Shown here one piece after another: positions 1 through 12,057 of a DNA stretch of 64,000 bases. The notes below the pieces were generated by a model. That model saw nothing but the letters and a program-made list of their open reading frames with translations. It ran no database searches and was not told the origin of the DNA. The position numbers and the translations under genes were made by a program. Numbering within the stretch: position 1 is the first letter of the stretch; each line of letters begins with the position of its first letter. This DNA is from Bryoerythrophyllum caledonicum (taxonomy: Eukaryota > Streptophyta > Bryopsida > Pottiales > Pottiaceae): positions 5,430,168 to 5,494,167 of the forward strand of contig OZ020522.1 of NCBI GenBank assembly GCA_963971425.1, read 5' to 3'.

Positions 1-2045
1 CTTGCTCTAGACAACATATCGGCAACAGAATTCTTTTTGCCCTCAATGTGAACTAGAACAGGATTCAAGGATTTGATATAGGCTATCCATCGCAGCATTG
101 CAATGTCTGGTGAAGAACAATTTGCTATCATCCCCAACAAAGGCAAGCAGTCAGTTTCCAATACTACCTCCGCTCCAATCAAGTAGTTTCTGTCTGCCTT
201 TAGAGCTGTAAGGGCACCCCATAGTTCTCTTTTCACTTGTGGGTAAGCCCTCTGTCGCTCTGTTAGAATCCTTGCTCCAAATCGGATAGCAAATCTCTTT
301 CCTTCTTTATCATCTTGTCCAACAGCCCACCCAATTGCAATCGGGCTTGTGTCAACAGTCACAATTACCGGTCTTCCACAAGTATAGTCCACTTGTTTTA
401 GAACCGATGGTGATTCCAAAACTCTCTTCAACTCTATCATAGCCTGGTCTTGCTCATATTGCCAAAGAAACTTGTTTATTTTGCGCAATAGCTTATACAG
501 AGGTTCTGAAATATGAGCAAAATGAGGGATCCAAATTTGGTAGAAGACACAGGCTCCTAAAAACCTCCTTACTTCAGTGACATTGCTACAGGCCTTCATT
601 CTTCCAATAGCATCCACCTTCTCAGGGTTAGGTTTTCTTCCATAAAAACCACACAAGTGTCCAACCACCAAAATCTCATCAACCCCAAACTTGGACTTCT
701 CAATGGAGAGGGTCAAATTAACCTCCTCAAGTCTGCTCAAGATTTTGGCCACATCCTTGATATGATTATTCACAAAGGCTCTGCAACCATCATCTTGGAC
801 TGTTAAGTCTTTGTCTTTCTGCTCACACCCTTTCATGGGAATGTCATCCACAAAAGGTATGGTTTTCTCAGGCACAAAGTCCCTTAGGATTTGATTCATA
901 GCGCTCTGCATATGTGCTACAGAATTGGTAGCACCTTGAGGCAGTGTACACATGCGCACTAACCCAAGTGGAGTCTTCATGGTTGTCAAATCTCTGCTTT
1001 CAGCAGCTAATTGAAATTGATCATAACCAGAATAAAGATCACCAATGGAATACATTGCGTGCCCCGCAAATGCTTCCGCTACTTCATCAACAATAGGCCC
1101 TGAGCCTTTGTTTCTGATGGTCACTCTATTTGCAGGCTGCATATCTTGAATGAACCTCAATGCTCCTGACTTCTTTGGCACTGTAAACCACCGATTTGAA
1201 TATGGAGCCATCGAAGGTTCAAGTATGCCCATACGCGTCTTCTCCTTGAGCAACTCTACTAGCTTCGGAAGTAGAGCTCTAGGCACAGGTATAGGCTTCA
1301 AATCCCATGGTACATGCGGTACCGTAAAAATAACCATAGGTGCCACAACACTTGGTTGTACACATCCAATCTCATCTGGCGAAGAAGCAAAGGCCTTCCC
1401 ATGCATAGAAAGCATGTCTTGGAATTTCTTCTTCTCCGGCTCAGTTAAGAAATCATCTCCTCCAATCTTCAAGTTTGCCAAGGTCTCTTTGGTGAACTTG
1501 TGCCCAATCCTTCTTGCTTCTCTCAAACTTGGCTCCTTCTCAGCTTGTCTTATATGATCATCGGTATCAAATGGTAGCTGAGTAGCCACCGGCTTCACCT
1601 TCTTGGCGACAGTCTTATATCTTGTCTGAACCGAAGCTTCTAATCTTTGTCCATCAATCTTGGAATCACACATCTCTGTTATTGCTGTAGAAATTCCGCG
1701 ATACATTGCAGTTGTATGAACATTGACAATGCAAGGAAAAGTCATCTCCTCATCCTTGTCTGCTTCTAGATCTTGCAAGGTTTGCAAGATATCATCTGGC
1801 ATACCATTTTCTTCGTAAATACCAGAAATGCTTTCATCTCCCTCTATCACCTTCATATTTTTAAGATTTTTCTCCATCTTTTTCACAAGCTTTCTATATA
1901 CAGGGTCCAAGTCTTTGACACCCGTAAATCTTTTAAAGCCACACGTCGTCACACTTAAAAATCCACACTTAACACTAGTATGTACATTGGGGAATCTACC
2001 AGTCTTAGTTCCCTTAGCACCCGTGGATCCCCACATCCCACGTGT
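1..2045 (-). pseudogene. gypsy pol fragment: reverse transcriptase and RNase H
   Basis: One minus-strand frame stays open from about 2045 to the window start. It reads a linker ending VKPVATQLP, then the RT fingers and palm, with the catalytic box as FVDDIPMKG where most gypsy elements have YxDD. The connection (GVDEILVVGHLCGF) and an RNase H-like domain with AIGWAVGQDD and TDCLPLL follow, ending near ADMLSRA. Integrase would lie beyond the window. The FVDDIP form recalls a gypsy lineage common in fungi and lower plants; that is a family impression, not a search result. The frame differs from the upstream protease frame. Confidence 0.8.
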
Positions 2046-3008
2046 GCCCTCTAGAAATCCGAGAAGTTTGTAGAAGTTGGTAGAGGGATCTCTCTGAGTT
2101 GAAGTCGATGCCTCTCATTGTCAGGCCTCACCGTTAAGAACTACACTGACCTCTTTCCATCAACACTTCGGATACGGGCATAATGAGACCCGTCATCCAA
2201 CACCTTGGTCTCCATTCGTGAAGCGGTGATAAATGGCTGGCCCAAAATAATTGGATAAGCACTAAGGTTCTGAACAAAGAAATTTTGTTCCACCTCGACA
2301 TTCCCAATCTTGGTAAGTACTGCTGGACAAGCTCCATGTAACCGAGTCCGTCCGCTGTTAGCTGCTCTCATGATCCAGCCATGGTCTGTATCAATTGGCC
2401 ATTTGCCCTTCTCATAGACACTTCGAGACATGATATTGATCTCAGAACCGTGGTCAACAAGGGCTAAAACATGGTCATCTACTCCTCCGAGTTTTATCTT
2501 TGTTTCGGTGGTGGCCCTAGCCCAAAATGGTAGATCAAACTCGATCTTTTTTTCATCTTCTCTCATGATGGAATGATCATACGAGCACTCAAAGGTTCTT
2601 GCTTCTTCTATTAGAACCCTTTCTTCTTGAACCTCCGGCTCACCCATCATAGCAAATACCTCCCCAATCTCGATTTCTTCATCTTTAGACATATGGGTGT
2701 CTAATGCTCTGATCATCACAGCTTCAGCTGTCATTTGTCTCTTCCTCTTGATAATATCGATGATCAATTCATGAAAATCTTTCTTGGCTATGCCAAGTGC
2801 TTCTCGCAAAGTGAATTCGATTTTGGCATCCAAAATCCTTTCTTCTAATACTCCCTTCAGATCAATGGAAGTCTCAATGTCTGACTGGAGCTTGTAGGCA
2901 GGCGCCTTTCCCTTGGCCCTACTAGAGTCTCTTTTCTCCTCTCCTCCTTTGTTGTCAGAGGACTGTTTGTTTGGTCCATCCTTCTCTTTGTCTCTATTAT
3001 TCTCCCAC
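2045..3008 (-). pseudogene. gypsy protease region
   Basis: Minus-strand frame that includes an ORF ending at 2141. It carries the retropepsin motif ALVDHGSEINIMS (D-x-G form) and later the hydrophobic stretch IILGQPFI typical of the second half of the protease fold. A TAG at about 2141 (V*FLTV, most simply CAG to TAG) and a frame change near 2045 separate it from RT. A TAG near 3008 (PKE*WENN) separates it from the acidic and basic linker that follows gag. Inferred role: polyprotein maturation. This copy is inactive. Confidence 0.7.
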
Positions 3009-3262
3009 TACTCCTTTGGTAACGGTACATCACTAGGACGCACAGTATCAGGGTCCGCTGGCTTTGAACGTGTAGGAACCCTCTTTCTCATTTCTTTTGC
3101 AGGTTCATTCTGTACTGAGGATCTCTTCTTTGATGCTGGCTCCTCACCATCATCAACGTCAAATCTTACACGCTTCTCTTCAACTGAAACATCATGGAGT
3201 TCATCACGATCCCTCCCATCATTCATAAATGCCCTAATGCTATTTGCATCAACTGGGTCTTC

Positions 3263-4510
3263 CTATCCAGTTGCTTTCCTAATGGCTTGAGCTCCTCTTT
3301 TCATCAACACTTGCGTCTGAGCAGATAAAGCGCCAATTGAGTGTTGCTCCACTTGAATGTTGTACGAATCAGTCTCATGCCTTTGCACGTAGCTAGATCG
3401 TGCCATCTTGTCTTCCATAAGCTTCTTCATTCCTCCTCTCCCATAATTGGTCCCCAATGGGGAACCAGTAGAAGCATCATGGATTTTCCCGTCTTTGTAG
3501 AAGACGAGAACATTCTTGAGTGCCTCTTCATAGGATTCACACCCTCTCAGACTATGATCAGTCTCTTCATCGCACCAAACACACCTCCTCGAATATTTCC
3601 TTGCACCTTCAGATGGTTGTGAAGAAGAAGCTCTTCTAGCCTTCTTCAATTCACTAAACTCCACCCTTAGTTCTCGAAAACCCTTGATAAGCTCTTCAAG
3701 GGCATTTCCATCAGCAGTCTTAGTGGCCTTCGAAGTAGACCCCGGATTTATCGATGGTGTTGGAGCAAAAGACACCTTCAAAGATTTTGGTGTCTGAATA
3801 GGTTCAGCATCAAATCTCCCTTCGACTCCTCTTGACCTCACTCGTTGTTGTTTGGCCAAAAGAATCACGGTCTCTTCTACCCTCCTCCAGTCATTGGTAA
3901 AGCCACCTTCTGTGGTCCGGTCTCCTAGGACTAGAAGAAGTCTGTCCTCCAATGCAACATCAGTTGCTTGGAGAAAAAGCTCTGCCTTCCTGGACTCAAG
4001 AAGGCGCCTCTCTGCCAAAGGTAATTGGATAAACTTCTTCTCGAAGTCTCTCAACAGCTCGTTGGGACCCATAGAGTTCCCTGGCCGTTGCTCCACCCAC
4101 TCAAGGAAAGATCTCTTTGTCATTCTCTCCAAATCTTCATCGAAATACTCATCCCGCAGTCGTTCAGCAAACTCCGCCCACGAGATGACCAGCTCGCAAA
4201 TCTCTTGCACCCGGTCACGAATCTCAGGTACAACCGCCATGCCAAAAGTCTGCATCATTTAATTGCCTTCAACTTGATGCACCTCCATCTCGCAAACATA
4301 GGTTCGCAAGAACTTAGAGATATTCTTGCCGTTGAACCTTCCAATCTTGGAAACAACAGCCTTCAGAGCCTTCGTGGCACCTTGACCACCTTGGTTTGCT
4401 CTATGTTGTTCCATAAACACGGCCAATGCCCCTACAATGTCCTCCATGGGAAATGGAACTCCACCGGTGCGTCTCCCACCGCCACCAGCAGCTCCTTCAG
4501 AGTCTCCCAT
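3263..4510 (-). pseudogene. gypsy gag
   Basis: Two minus-strand ORFs in the same frame, 4510-4259 and 4258-3263, are separated by a single TAA. The start is a Gly-rich leader (MGDSEGAAGGGG). A gag-like helical region follows (FNGKNISKFLRTYV; FLEWVEQRPG), then a long charged segment. Near the C-terminus is a CCHC-like knuckle, C-x2-C-x5-H-x4-C (CVWC...H...C). In this gypsy class gag packages the RNA. The stop at 4256-4258 may be a mutation or part of the element's original design; the other breaks favour mutation. Confidence 0.7.
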
Positions 4511-4539
4511 GGCAAAATCACACCAGTCGCCTCAAAGCT

Positions 4540-4559
4540 CTCTTAGTGGAAGCACCAAA
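4540..4559 (-). other. primer-binding site next to the LTR
   Basis: On the minus strand the LTR ends ...ACGACA and is followed at once by TTTGGTGCTTCCACTAAG. TGG plus about 15 bases is what pairs with a tRNA 3' end (CCA). Which tRNA it matches was not determined. Confidence 0.55.
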
Positions 4560-5880
4560 TGTCGTGTAGAGAGGGGAGCGCCTTGAGAATTCGCAGGGAA
4601 TCTGGCTGCGACTGGAGATTGTTTGCTCGGGAATCCAATCGTATCTTCAAATCTTCAGGTCTTCAGTCTTCAAACTCCTCCCCGTTGGCCTATCCTGTCG
4701 TGGCTCTAAAGGGTTAAGGGTGAAGGTGGGTGATAAGAAACCACGGCCTGGGACGGGTAAAACGGGACGGCCAGACCACAAGCTGAAACCGTCCGAAAGA
4801 TTGGCTCCTAAAATTCAAACCCACGGTGACCAGCAAACGTGCCTCACCGGTGGGAACGACATAAACACGACCGTGTGGGCAATTAACCCCACTTCGCCGC
4901 AATAGAGTTTACAAGAACAGAATTGAAATACAACTAGCCTCCAAAGCTGGCTTGGAATCACAAAAAAAGAAATCGGACCACAAACCACAACACACTTGTC
5001 TCCATCTTCTCTTCTCTTCAAGCCTCAAGTCTTCAATTCCTCCATCCTTCAACTCCAAAGTCTTCAAGTGTTCAAAAACACTAAGAAACTCAAAAGAAGT
5101 GTTCAAAAACACAATGGAAAAGTTTCACCAAGGCTGTAACCTTCAAACAAGTGACACAGATGACTCAAAACTTCAAATACTAAGTATAATAGCTCTCTGG
5201 AAAGCTAATTTAGACAACTAACACTCCTCCAAATTTCAAGTCAATCTAAACTACTGTCCGAAAGTTATGGACAATCAAAGTTCTGCCTACCCCTATTCAT
5301 TCAGATCTCTATAACTTCTTGCTCACAACTCCGAATTTCAATTGTGATATCTTTCTAGAAAGCTAAGATAGAGACGCATACACCCTCCAAATCTCAAATC
5401 AAATTGAGAACTACAAAAAAAGTTGTGGCTCCTCGAAACCTCTGCCTCTCAATGGATGGCCTCGGGTTTTCACAGAATTAAAACCTCAATAACTTTTTTT
5501 CTACAACTCCGAATTCAAAATTTAAAACGAGTATAGAAAGCTCTCAAAACAAAGAACAAGATCACAAATTTTCATTTCCATATCGTTCAAGCTCAACGAG
5601 TTACACACAGTCAAAGTTCTGCTCCAAACCCTTCCTCTCTCCCCACACACACACACACACACTAACTAAGGAATCTCTTTTTCCCCTTTTTTTTCACCTC
5701 AAGTGGACGTGGGCACTTCAGCCCATGTCACCCTACCCAAAGTACCCCACAAGGTACTTCATTACTTTCTTATCCTTTCCACTTTCAACCACATAAAATC
5801 CCCTAGTCTTTTATTTATTGGAAGACTAAAAACTTAGACCTTCCAACCAACAAGATAAGTAAAATAAAAAAATAACTATA
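4560..5880 (-). repeat. gypsy LTR (5' LTR of the minus-strand element)
   Basis: The inner edge at 4560 (TGTCG on the plus strand) is firm because it abuts the primer site. The outer edge, near 5880, is estimated from where similarity to the copy at 52407-53998 fades. Shared landmarks are the segments near 4680-4900 and 52650-52870, the repeated ctttctagaaagct, and the AT-rich end. It contains a (CA)n run near 5645. Confidence 0.65.
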
Positions 5881-5914
5881 TAAAAATAAAAATAAAACTT
5901 ATCGTAAGATAGCT

Positions 5915-6130
5915 GATGGTACGGACGTATGAAGGTGTTGATTCGCACAACCTGATCGCCAAGTCGTGGACTTGGTTGGCTGGAAATGTCGTGGTCAGTG
6001 GCCGCCTCCGGTCCGGGTTCGAACCCGATCGAGTCCGTCGAGTGGTTCGGCGGCCCACGGCTTGGCTCGCTAGTGAGGCAGGAAAAAATACCAGTCAACC
6101 CGCTACCTACCCCCCTGAGCAGTGACAAGA
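5915..6130. repeat. tRNA-like SINE candidate
   Basis: A GC-rich island with the perfect pol III B-box GGGTTCGAACCC near 6016-6027. This core is palindromic, so orientation is unclear. Plausible A-box sequences (tggtcagtgg) lie only about 24 bases upstream, shorter than in a tRNA. The short ORFs here are typical false reading frames of SINEs. No flanking duplication was found. Confidence 0.4.
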
Positions 6131-6260
6131 ACGGTGCAGCACCTACATGCTAACACTTGCCCAAATCCTCAAACCGTGGTTCTTACCACGACCAAACATT
6201 TTTACCCCAACTCCTTACTTATTAAAATCCACACATATAAAGACTAATACTTGTATGTAC

Positions 6261-6779
6261 ATGATGGAAGAATTTCCATCAGGACATCGCTTTAGATGCA
6301 CAGGTTTGCCAGAAGGAAATGTGGTTGTTAGTGAGATTAGAGAGGAGGTACCGGAGTCTTTGGTTTGCGAATATTTTGGAGCCAAAGCAAGTAAAATTGG
6401 ATGGAAATATTGTGCGAGGACAACAGTGGTTAAGCAAGAGGCTATATTGGCCTTATACCAGTGTGTGTACAATTCTAACAATATGACCAACAAAGAAATG
6501 AGCTTGCAATTTGCTCTTGGCTTGATTTTGATGTCATTAGGAAAAAGTGTAAATTGGTCTCAGTTTGCGGAGGAGAGAAAGAAGTATCGCATGGCCTTGC
6601 ATGCAAAGAAGCTTCAGACAAAACAACACAATGGGGTCAAGGCTGGAGGAGTGGCGGAAAATCTTATAAGGAAGCGTTGCCTTGCTTCACCTACAGACAT
6701 GGCTTCATTTCCTACTGAAGACCTCGCACTCCCCATTTGCCTGCCACCAAACCTTCAAGCTATTAATTTTAGAAGATGA
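6261..6779 (+). CDS. hypothetical ORF, no recognised domain
   Basis: An open frame begins at 6147, and the first plausible start is the MMEEFPSG methionine at 6261, giving about 172 residues. The middle is rich in hydrophobic and basic residues (QFALGLILMSLGKSVNWSQFAEERKKYR). I recognise no family and see no splice structure around it. It lies beside the SINE candidate in repeat-rich DNA and could be a transposon relic rather than a gene. Confidence 0.25.
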   Translation: MMEEFPSGHRFRCTGLPEGNVVVSEIREEVPESLVCEYFGAKASKIGWKYCARTTVVKQEAILALYQCVYNSNNMTNKEMSLQFALGLILMSLGKSVNWSQFAEERKKYRMALHAKKLQTKQHNGVKAGGVAENLIRKRCLASPTDMASFPTEDLALPICLPPNLQAINFRR

Positions 6780-9509
6780 CATGACAAAGATGCTCACAAA
6801 TAGTTTGCTCCTATCAACCAGAAAATCCCATATTAAAGTGATGCAAATATAAGAAATAGACTTTTTATATCATGAAGTAAAGAGGAAGAAGGATTACTAA
6901 AGACAATTGGTGCAAGTAATGGGTGATTTTATCACGTGTCCGTTTTAAAATATTGCATGCACTAAACAAACATCCTCTTCAGCGCACAATTACTAACCTA
7001 AGTTGCGTCACAAATGGTATTAAAGCTCATGAAACGTTGAGAAGCATTCTCCACCATACTTCTGCATCATTGTTCTCTCGAGAAGTTTCCCTGCCCAATG
7101 ATGACAAAGCCAAACATGATGATATAAGATATATTTTGCATCATGCCTTTGAGTTCAACAGACCCAAGTACAAGTTCACCAAACCCAACTACAACAGACT
7201 TCTCTTTACAAACCATAATTTTGGACTCTAAACATCATGAAATTAGTTTTAGAATACAAAACCTGAATACCAATAGACACTCCCCCCAATGGTATCCAAT
7301 ACATGTGTTATAAAATCATCATTACAATCTTACCTCAATATTCTTGGCAATGATGTATTTTCCAGCGAAAGACGCAGTGGCAATCATCCCTTCGTGGACA
7401 TACTTTCCATGGATTACAGAGGTGTAGGTCCTTTTTTTGTGCTTCTCCACCAGTATTCCAGACCTGTTTGTAAAGACAACACAGAGGAGTTATATCTTAT
7501 TATAAAAAATATTGAATTTTCTCGATACTCAGAAAAGCTCTGACATTCAAAACATCAATTAGGTTGGAAAGATGTAAAGACGAGCCCATCACTCTAAAGC
7601 AGAGTTCCTCAGACACCCTCTTTTCTCACGTCATAGTCGATCTCGACAAGTGTGTCTATTGGATACACTTTAAAGAGTAAACGTGCGAATGCTAACGTCC
7701 GAGCCTCCAAGAGTTGCAACCTTTATACATAAACATCATCAAGAGTCAGGCGATGAAGGGAGAGTAAGATACGTAATAACTCACGCGAGTTTGCTCTGAC
7801 TTCCCACGCAATTGAGGGAGGATATCAACATGTATACATCTGAAAATCAAACACTGGTCTTGAGAAGTGTCAGGATTCACAAACTCGGTTCTCAGCTCGA
7901 TGATCAAGGTTGTAGCAACCCGTAGCAAATCAACGCCAAATATCACAAAGCAGATCGCGCAGACCACCAAACCACCAAACCCTTCTCATTGCTCAAGCTC
8001 TTCACAAACAATTCATGGACACGAAACCCTAACCATGATTTCATGATTTCATTGCCACCTCCACCAGGGCTGGCCCATCTTCTTGCTCGTGCCCCACATT
8101 GGTGCAATTTATCCTGGAGTATGGCAGCTTGCCACTTGCCATGCAATCATCAACAAGACATGCCCACATCATCACAGTATATCACCACGCTGGATGACTT
8201 GCTTCATTCCCGCACTTTCATAACTAGCAAAAATTTTTACAAGTCCATTCAATCCTTTAAAAATATATTCAGGACTTTTACAACTCCCAACTCTACATAA
8301 AATACCAAAAATATTCTTTTCATAATTTTTTCAACTTGGGCGCCTTAACCTACATGTATATGACACACAATTTTCAGAAAATATCCAAAACACTCAAATC
8401 TCATTGATTTATTGCAATTGGTAAAAATGGCAATAAATGGATATTTCATCAATTGATTAAAGAATTGTTAACTTATATTTTTCATTTCCAATGCCACATA
8501 TTCATTGCTTGAACATAATTTAATCATTTATCAAAATTTCAAGTGTATTTGAATAAATATACTTGTCTAGAGAGTTCCTTTACATCAAAACTAGTATCTC
8601 GACAAATACCGGCCTTATGACAAAAGGGAATTTCCGGACAAGTAAAACTAATCAAACTTTGATATGTAAAATGAAGATGAGTGCCTAGTAAGATGCATAG
8701 TTAACTATGAATCATTCATCACAACCTAAAAGGCCAGAAGTAATCACTCTTATAGGACTTAAGTTCAAGGGGTCTCCTGAATAGTTTGTTGGACATTCCT
8801 TTTTGATACCCAAAGCCTGCTAGTATCCTCTTACGCCTATCGGCCACGTTGGATTTGGACCAACATGGCATCATCAACGATGCTCACCTTTGCATTTGCT
8901 CAAGTGCAATGGCCCGTGCGCCGTGAGGTCGATGACATCTTGGACGACCACCATGTTTTCACGGAGGTTACATGTGGTCTTAGTTACTAACATAAGACCA
9001 TAAAGTAGGGGGTGTCATGCACACTCACCCCACTCCACTTTCAAACAAACTCTCTTGTGTGAGTGATATCTAATTTAGTTCACTTGAGAGCAATCAAAAC
9101 TCACGTCTCTAGAGTCGTAGTTTGAAAATAAAGGCATAGAAGGAGAATGAATAAAATGAGTACCAACAATTGGGTGACGACAATTGAGTTGTTTGTTAAG
9201 TCACAAGAAGATCTTTATCAAGAAGATACAAGTCTTTTTGCATATAATTAGTCTAACATTTGTTTAATCTTAATAGCTATCAAATATGGAAGAGCTTGGT
9301 GTTCTCTAAACTCAAGTTGAAAGTAGTTTGTAGTCACTTTTGAGAATATAAAAGAAGAAATCGTGTTGTAATATGATCTTAGCCACTGTTTTCCTTTAGG
9401 AGATAATTGTAGAAATTTAGAACAATTAAGGATTGATTTCAAATATTCAAAATGGGAAAAGAGGTCAAAACTCTTAGTATCTTTGCCTCACTCTACAAAT
9501 GACTGGTAC
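6780..9509. other. AT-rich intergenic DNA, no gene seen
   Basis: Only short unrelated ORFs (6923-7231, 7289-7543, 7989-8300). Around 7960-8210 and 8810-8980 base composition rises and codon-like stretches appear, perhaps decayed exons or LTR remnants, but no domain could be read. No repeats with clear borders were found. Confidence 0.5.
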
Positions 9510-9790
9510 TGTTAGGAGAGGACAATATACAACACCACCATGTCCACATGAAAGAGAGCTCTGACCGGGTGAGGTCAGCTCTTATATACTTAAGAGGTGG
9601 TTAGGTGGCATTAATAGCCAATCAGCCACCTAATTCAGTAGTGGGCGATGTAATCAAGACTGCCATAATTAGGTAGGTAAGTTTACTTACCTACCCTAAT
9701 TAGGTAGGTAAGTCTCATAAATACCGCCTAACTACAGTGGACCCGGGAGTTTAAGTAAGAGTAGCTAGGCTATTTTAGGCTATCTCAACA
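9510..9790 (-). repeat. copia 3' LTR
   Basis: 281 bp, TG...CA borders, identical to 14395-14675. It contains an internal hairpin built on aggtaggtaag / cttacctacct. Preceded by the GGTAC duplication. Confidence 0.97.
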
Positions 9791-9799
9791 CTCCTCCTC
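9791..9799 (-). other. polypurine tract
   Basis: Minus-strand GAGGAGGAG lies directly before the 3' LTR, the expected place for plus-strand DNA priming. Confidence 0.7.
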
Positions 9800-9858
9800 G
9801 AATAAATGATTTTCTCGTTAAAAAACTGCGGTAAAAATGCAGAAAAAGAGTAAAATCT

Positions 9859-12057
9859 TTATTCGCTTGCTAACTCCGTGAGGGTCCGCATGCCAGCTGC
9901 TTTGATCAGCTTGCGGTGTTGATGTGCGGGTAGAGCCTTCGTAAGTACGTCCGCAATATTTTCTGCTGAAGCAATCTTCTTTGCTTGAATTTGCCGTGTT
10001 TCGATTAGATCTTGTGTGTAACTGAATAGATGAGGGCTGATATGCTTGACACGGTCGGCCTTAATAAATCCAGAAGAAACCTGTTCAATACAAGCTGCAT
10101 TGTCTTCAAATAAAGTGATCGGCTCCTCCTGGTGTGAAATACCGCTCATCTTGAAGATGGTGTAGTGCATTGTGCGGATCCAAACCGCTTCGCGGGATGC
10201 TTCGTGAAATGCGACTAACTCCGCGTGGTTGGTTGATGTGGCCGTGATCGTCTGTTTGGTTGATCGCCAGGATATCGGCGCTCCGTTCTTGATGAATACG
10301 TAGCCTGTCTGAGATTTGCCCGTGGCTGGATCCGTCTTGAATCCGGCGTCGGCATAGCCGGTGATGGCGCTGGACTTGGTTTTGTGGAAGTGGAGGCCGA
10401 GGTCTGTCGTCCCTTGCAGATACCGTAGGAGATGCTTAACTCCTCGCCAGTGTCTATCGGTTGGCTTTTGATTGTGGCGAGCAATCACGCTGACAGCGAA
10501 GGAGATATCGGGTCTGGTGTTGGTCGCCAAATAGAGTAGCGCTCCAACAACTGCTAAATACTTGGGCCGATCCACTTCCTCTTCCTCCTCTTCTGCTGGC
10601 CGATAAGGGTCCTCGTCGGTGCGACTTTTCCCGATCATTGGGGCGGACAGCGCGTTGGCGTCGGCCATGTTGAAGAGCAGCAAAAGCTTCTTCACGTAGG
10701 TCTGCTGATGTAGAAGGATGCTTCCATCTGGATAGTGTTGAATTTGCAGGCCAAGACAAAATGAAGTACGGCCTAGCACTTTCATCTCAAATTTGTTTGT
10801 GAGTAACTTTTCAACTCGTGCGCTAAGCGCTACGGTGCCTATTGAATTTAAATCATCCACATAAACTGCAAGAATTACAAAACCCGTCGTGTCTCTGAGG
10901 ACAAATATGCACGGAAGTGCGGGGTCATTTGTAAATCCCTGCGACAGTAGGTAGGTTTTGAGATGGTGATACCAAGCTCGGCCGGCTTGTTTCAAGCCAT
11001 AAAGTGCCTTTCTGATCTTGAGACCAGAATATTTTCCAGGGATAGGCTTGGTCTGATCGGGGAGAAATCCGGGAGGGGGCTGGATATGGATTTCGGCGTC
11101 TAGGTCGCCGTATAAGTATGCTGTCACCACGTCGAGCAAGCGGGTTTCTAAGGAAAGCTGGACGGCTAAGCTTAGAAGGTAGCGGAAGGATGTACTATCC
11201 ATAACGGGGGAGTAAGTTTGTTCGAAGTCTATGCCGGGTTTTTGGGTGAAACCCTGGGCGACTAATCTTACTGTAAATCTGATGACTTCCCCTAGGTCGT
11301 TTCGTTTGCGTGTAAATATTAGCTTGTGTCCAATTGGTTTATCTAGCAGATTGGTCACTAGTGGTCCGAAAACTCCTCGTTTTCTAAGGGAACTATATTC
11401 TGCTTCTATGGCTTTTTCCCACTGGGGCCATTCGTCACTCTTTTGGGCCTGTTTTAATGTAAGGGGATCTGAGTCCAGGGTCGCAAGACTTGACAAAAAC
11501 ATTTCTACGTCGTCCCAGGGCTGTTCTAGTTCGGTGTTTAATACTGTGGGTGCCCGGGAACGGGGTGTATGGTTTAGTTTCCGTTTCTTAACGGGTTCTG
11601 ATGCGGGATTTCCTGATCCGGGGACCGGGCTACGAACTATCCGGGGACCGGAGTAGAAGCCATCTGGGATCTTCTCGGCGAGGTTCTGGAGATTTAAAAT
11701 CTTTCTAACTTCTGAGTCGGTTAACGCCGTACGAGGATCTGGATTCAGGGTCAAGGTTTCTGGTGATCTAAAGTTTAGATTGCTATGTTTGGTTTTGGTT
11801 TGGGCACTCGGGAATCTAGTTTCTATGAACTTACAATTCTGGAACCGAGCTTTGTGAATATCATCTCTATTGATCAGTTTATATCTAATAACACTGGGGG
11901 AATCATAACCAAGGTAAATCCCTCGATTTCTATGAGGGGTGATGGTTTTCTGTTGGGGTTCGGGGGCTGGGATCCACACTTCGCAGCCAAAGGTGCGGAG
12001 GTGGGCTACGTTCGGTGTCCGACCGGACGCCATCTCGAGGGGTGACTGTGAGTAATA
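9859..12057 (-). pseudogene. copia pol 3' part: integrase C-terminus, RT, RNase H
   Basis: An open frame from about 12057 to the stop at 9859. It begins with the end of integrase (SPLEMASGRTPNVAHLRTFG), then RT with KLIFTRKRN, RLVAQGFTQK, the primer-grip region and the catalytic YVDDL box. RNase H follows with GYADAGF, HAELVA and FEDNAACIE, and the typical end IADVLTKALP. RT and RNase H catalytic residues look intact. It is out of frame by one base with the upstream gag-integrase ORF, the join being near 12055-12070. Confidence 0.92.

Larger units (their letters stand above)
1..5880 (-). mobile_element. Ty3/gypsy LTR retrotransposon, decayed, cut by the window edge
   Basis: Reading leftward on the minus strand the order is LTR (5880-4560), primer-binding site, gag, aspartic protease, reverse transcriptase and RNase H, running off the left end. 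The order protease-RT-RNase H is that of Ty3/gypsy. The coding part is broken by several nonsense codons (around 4258, 3261, 3008 and 2141) and one frameshift near 2045, so this copy cannot make a full polyprotein. The 3' LTR lies outside the window. A second, more diverged LTR of the same family is at 52407-53998. Confidence 0.85.

Noticed and set aside
5993..6060. Functional tRNA gene at the GGGTTCGAACCC box
   Set aside because: No cloverleaf can be drawn; A and B boxes are too close; best seen as a SINE-like relic.
11231..11656. Plus-strand ORF of 141 codons, and others like it at 13366-13654
   Set aside because: Antisense shadows of the copia pol and gag genes.
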